Source: CAWHMS01 sp963830495 (GTDB lineage: Bacteria; Actinomycetota; Actinomycetes; Propionibacteriales; Nocardioidaceae). Taken from it: DNA of 64,000 nt. Position 1 is the first letter of the stretch. Every line of letters begins with the position of its first letter. Where the stretch lies: contig CAWHMS010000004.1 of NCBI GenBank assembly GCA_963830495.1, forward strand, positions 213,291 to 277,290, in the 5' to 3' direction. The notes under the pieces were generated by a model, which was not told where the DNA came from, ran no database searches, and was given only the letters and a program-made list of their open reading frames with translations. A program made the translations under genes and the position numbers. Below, one piece after another: positions 63,974 through 64,000 of this stretch.

Positions 63974-64000
63974 TCGCACGCGAGCGACCTTGCCGATGAG

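Overview
The window is high-GC bacterial chromosome, densely packed on both strands. The gene content points to an actinomycete, most likely from or near the Nocardioidaceae. Clues are a resuscitation-promoting-factor-like protein behind a c-di-AMP (ydaO-type) riboswitch, a coproporphyrin-type heme cluster (hemE-hemY-hemQ), DUF3000 coupled to a DEDD exonuclease, DUF1206, HrpA, TreX/TreY/TreZ, and a cysteine-bearing leader peptide of the actinobacterial sulfur type. The family-level placement is inference; no rRNA or other marker gene is present.

Layout. 0-9.3 kb: a CPA1 antiporter fused to a UBP-type zinc finger, the helicase HrpA, a DUF1206 membrane protein and a secreted 5'-nucleotidase broken by two one-base insertions. 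9.3-15.7 kb: a broken small gene, a FUSC-type transporter, an aldo/keto reductase, the riboswitch and Rpf-like protein, a lipoprotein, and the DUF3000/exonuclease pair. 15.7-19.5 kb: heme genes and msrB. 19.5-29 kb: a large secreted nuclease, a stand-alone LigD-type polymerase and a separate LigC-type ligase (no Ku seen), small membrane and stress proteins, a RibD-type reductase and ZapE. 29-34 kb: small enzymes and an ArsR-SRPBCC-VOC operon, then a uridine-kinase-like gene and a broken PPK2. 34-38 kb: assimilatory sulfite reduction (leader peptide, sir, zinc ribbon, cysH, sirohydrochlorin chelatase). 38-42 kb: glyA, a YihY/BrkB membrane protein and rsgA. 42-52 kb: glycogen-to-trehalose genes (glgX, treY, treZ) with a GH15 hydrolase nearby. 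52-55.8 kb: a Tat-exported PHP-like protein, a YciI-like protein, a NYN-domain protein and a GerW-like protein. 55.8-57.3 kb: a strip of decayed genes. 57.3-64 kb: a DUF2238-like membrane protein, a secreted-type phosphoesterase, sparse accessory DNA with a fragment of a replication-type ATPase, a Crp/Fnr regulator, a 368-bp tandem duplication that doubles a DUF4177 gene, and a tyrosine recombinase.

What stands out. (1) A 22-bp tandem repeat family (consensus GACCGGTCAGGTTCTTCCCGTC) sits directly behind genes at four places, in the same orientation as the upstream gene and often containing its stop codon. (2) Two cis-regulatory RNAs can be read from sequence: a c-di-AMP riboswitch before the Rpf-like gene and an attenuator with a leader peptide before sir. 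(3) Several genes are broken by one-base changes in short G runs, which could be real decay or sequencing error. (4) Two genes (PPK2 and a cupin) are cut off at or within a few bases of the stop codon of their convergent neighbour. (5) A 17-bp motif is shared by the upstream regions of glgX and a LURP-one-like gene at almost the same distance from each start.

No tRNA, rRNA, CRISPR array or intact insertion sequence was recognised.
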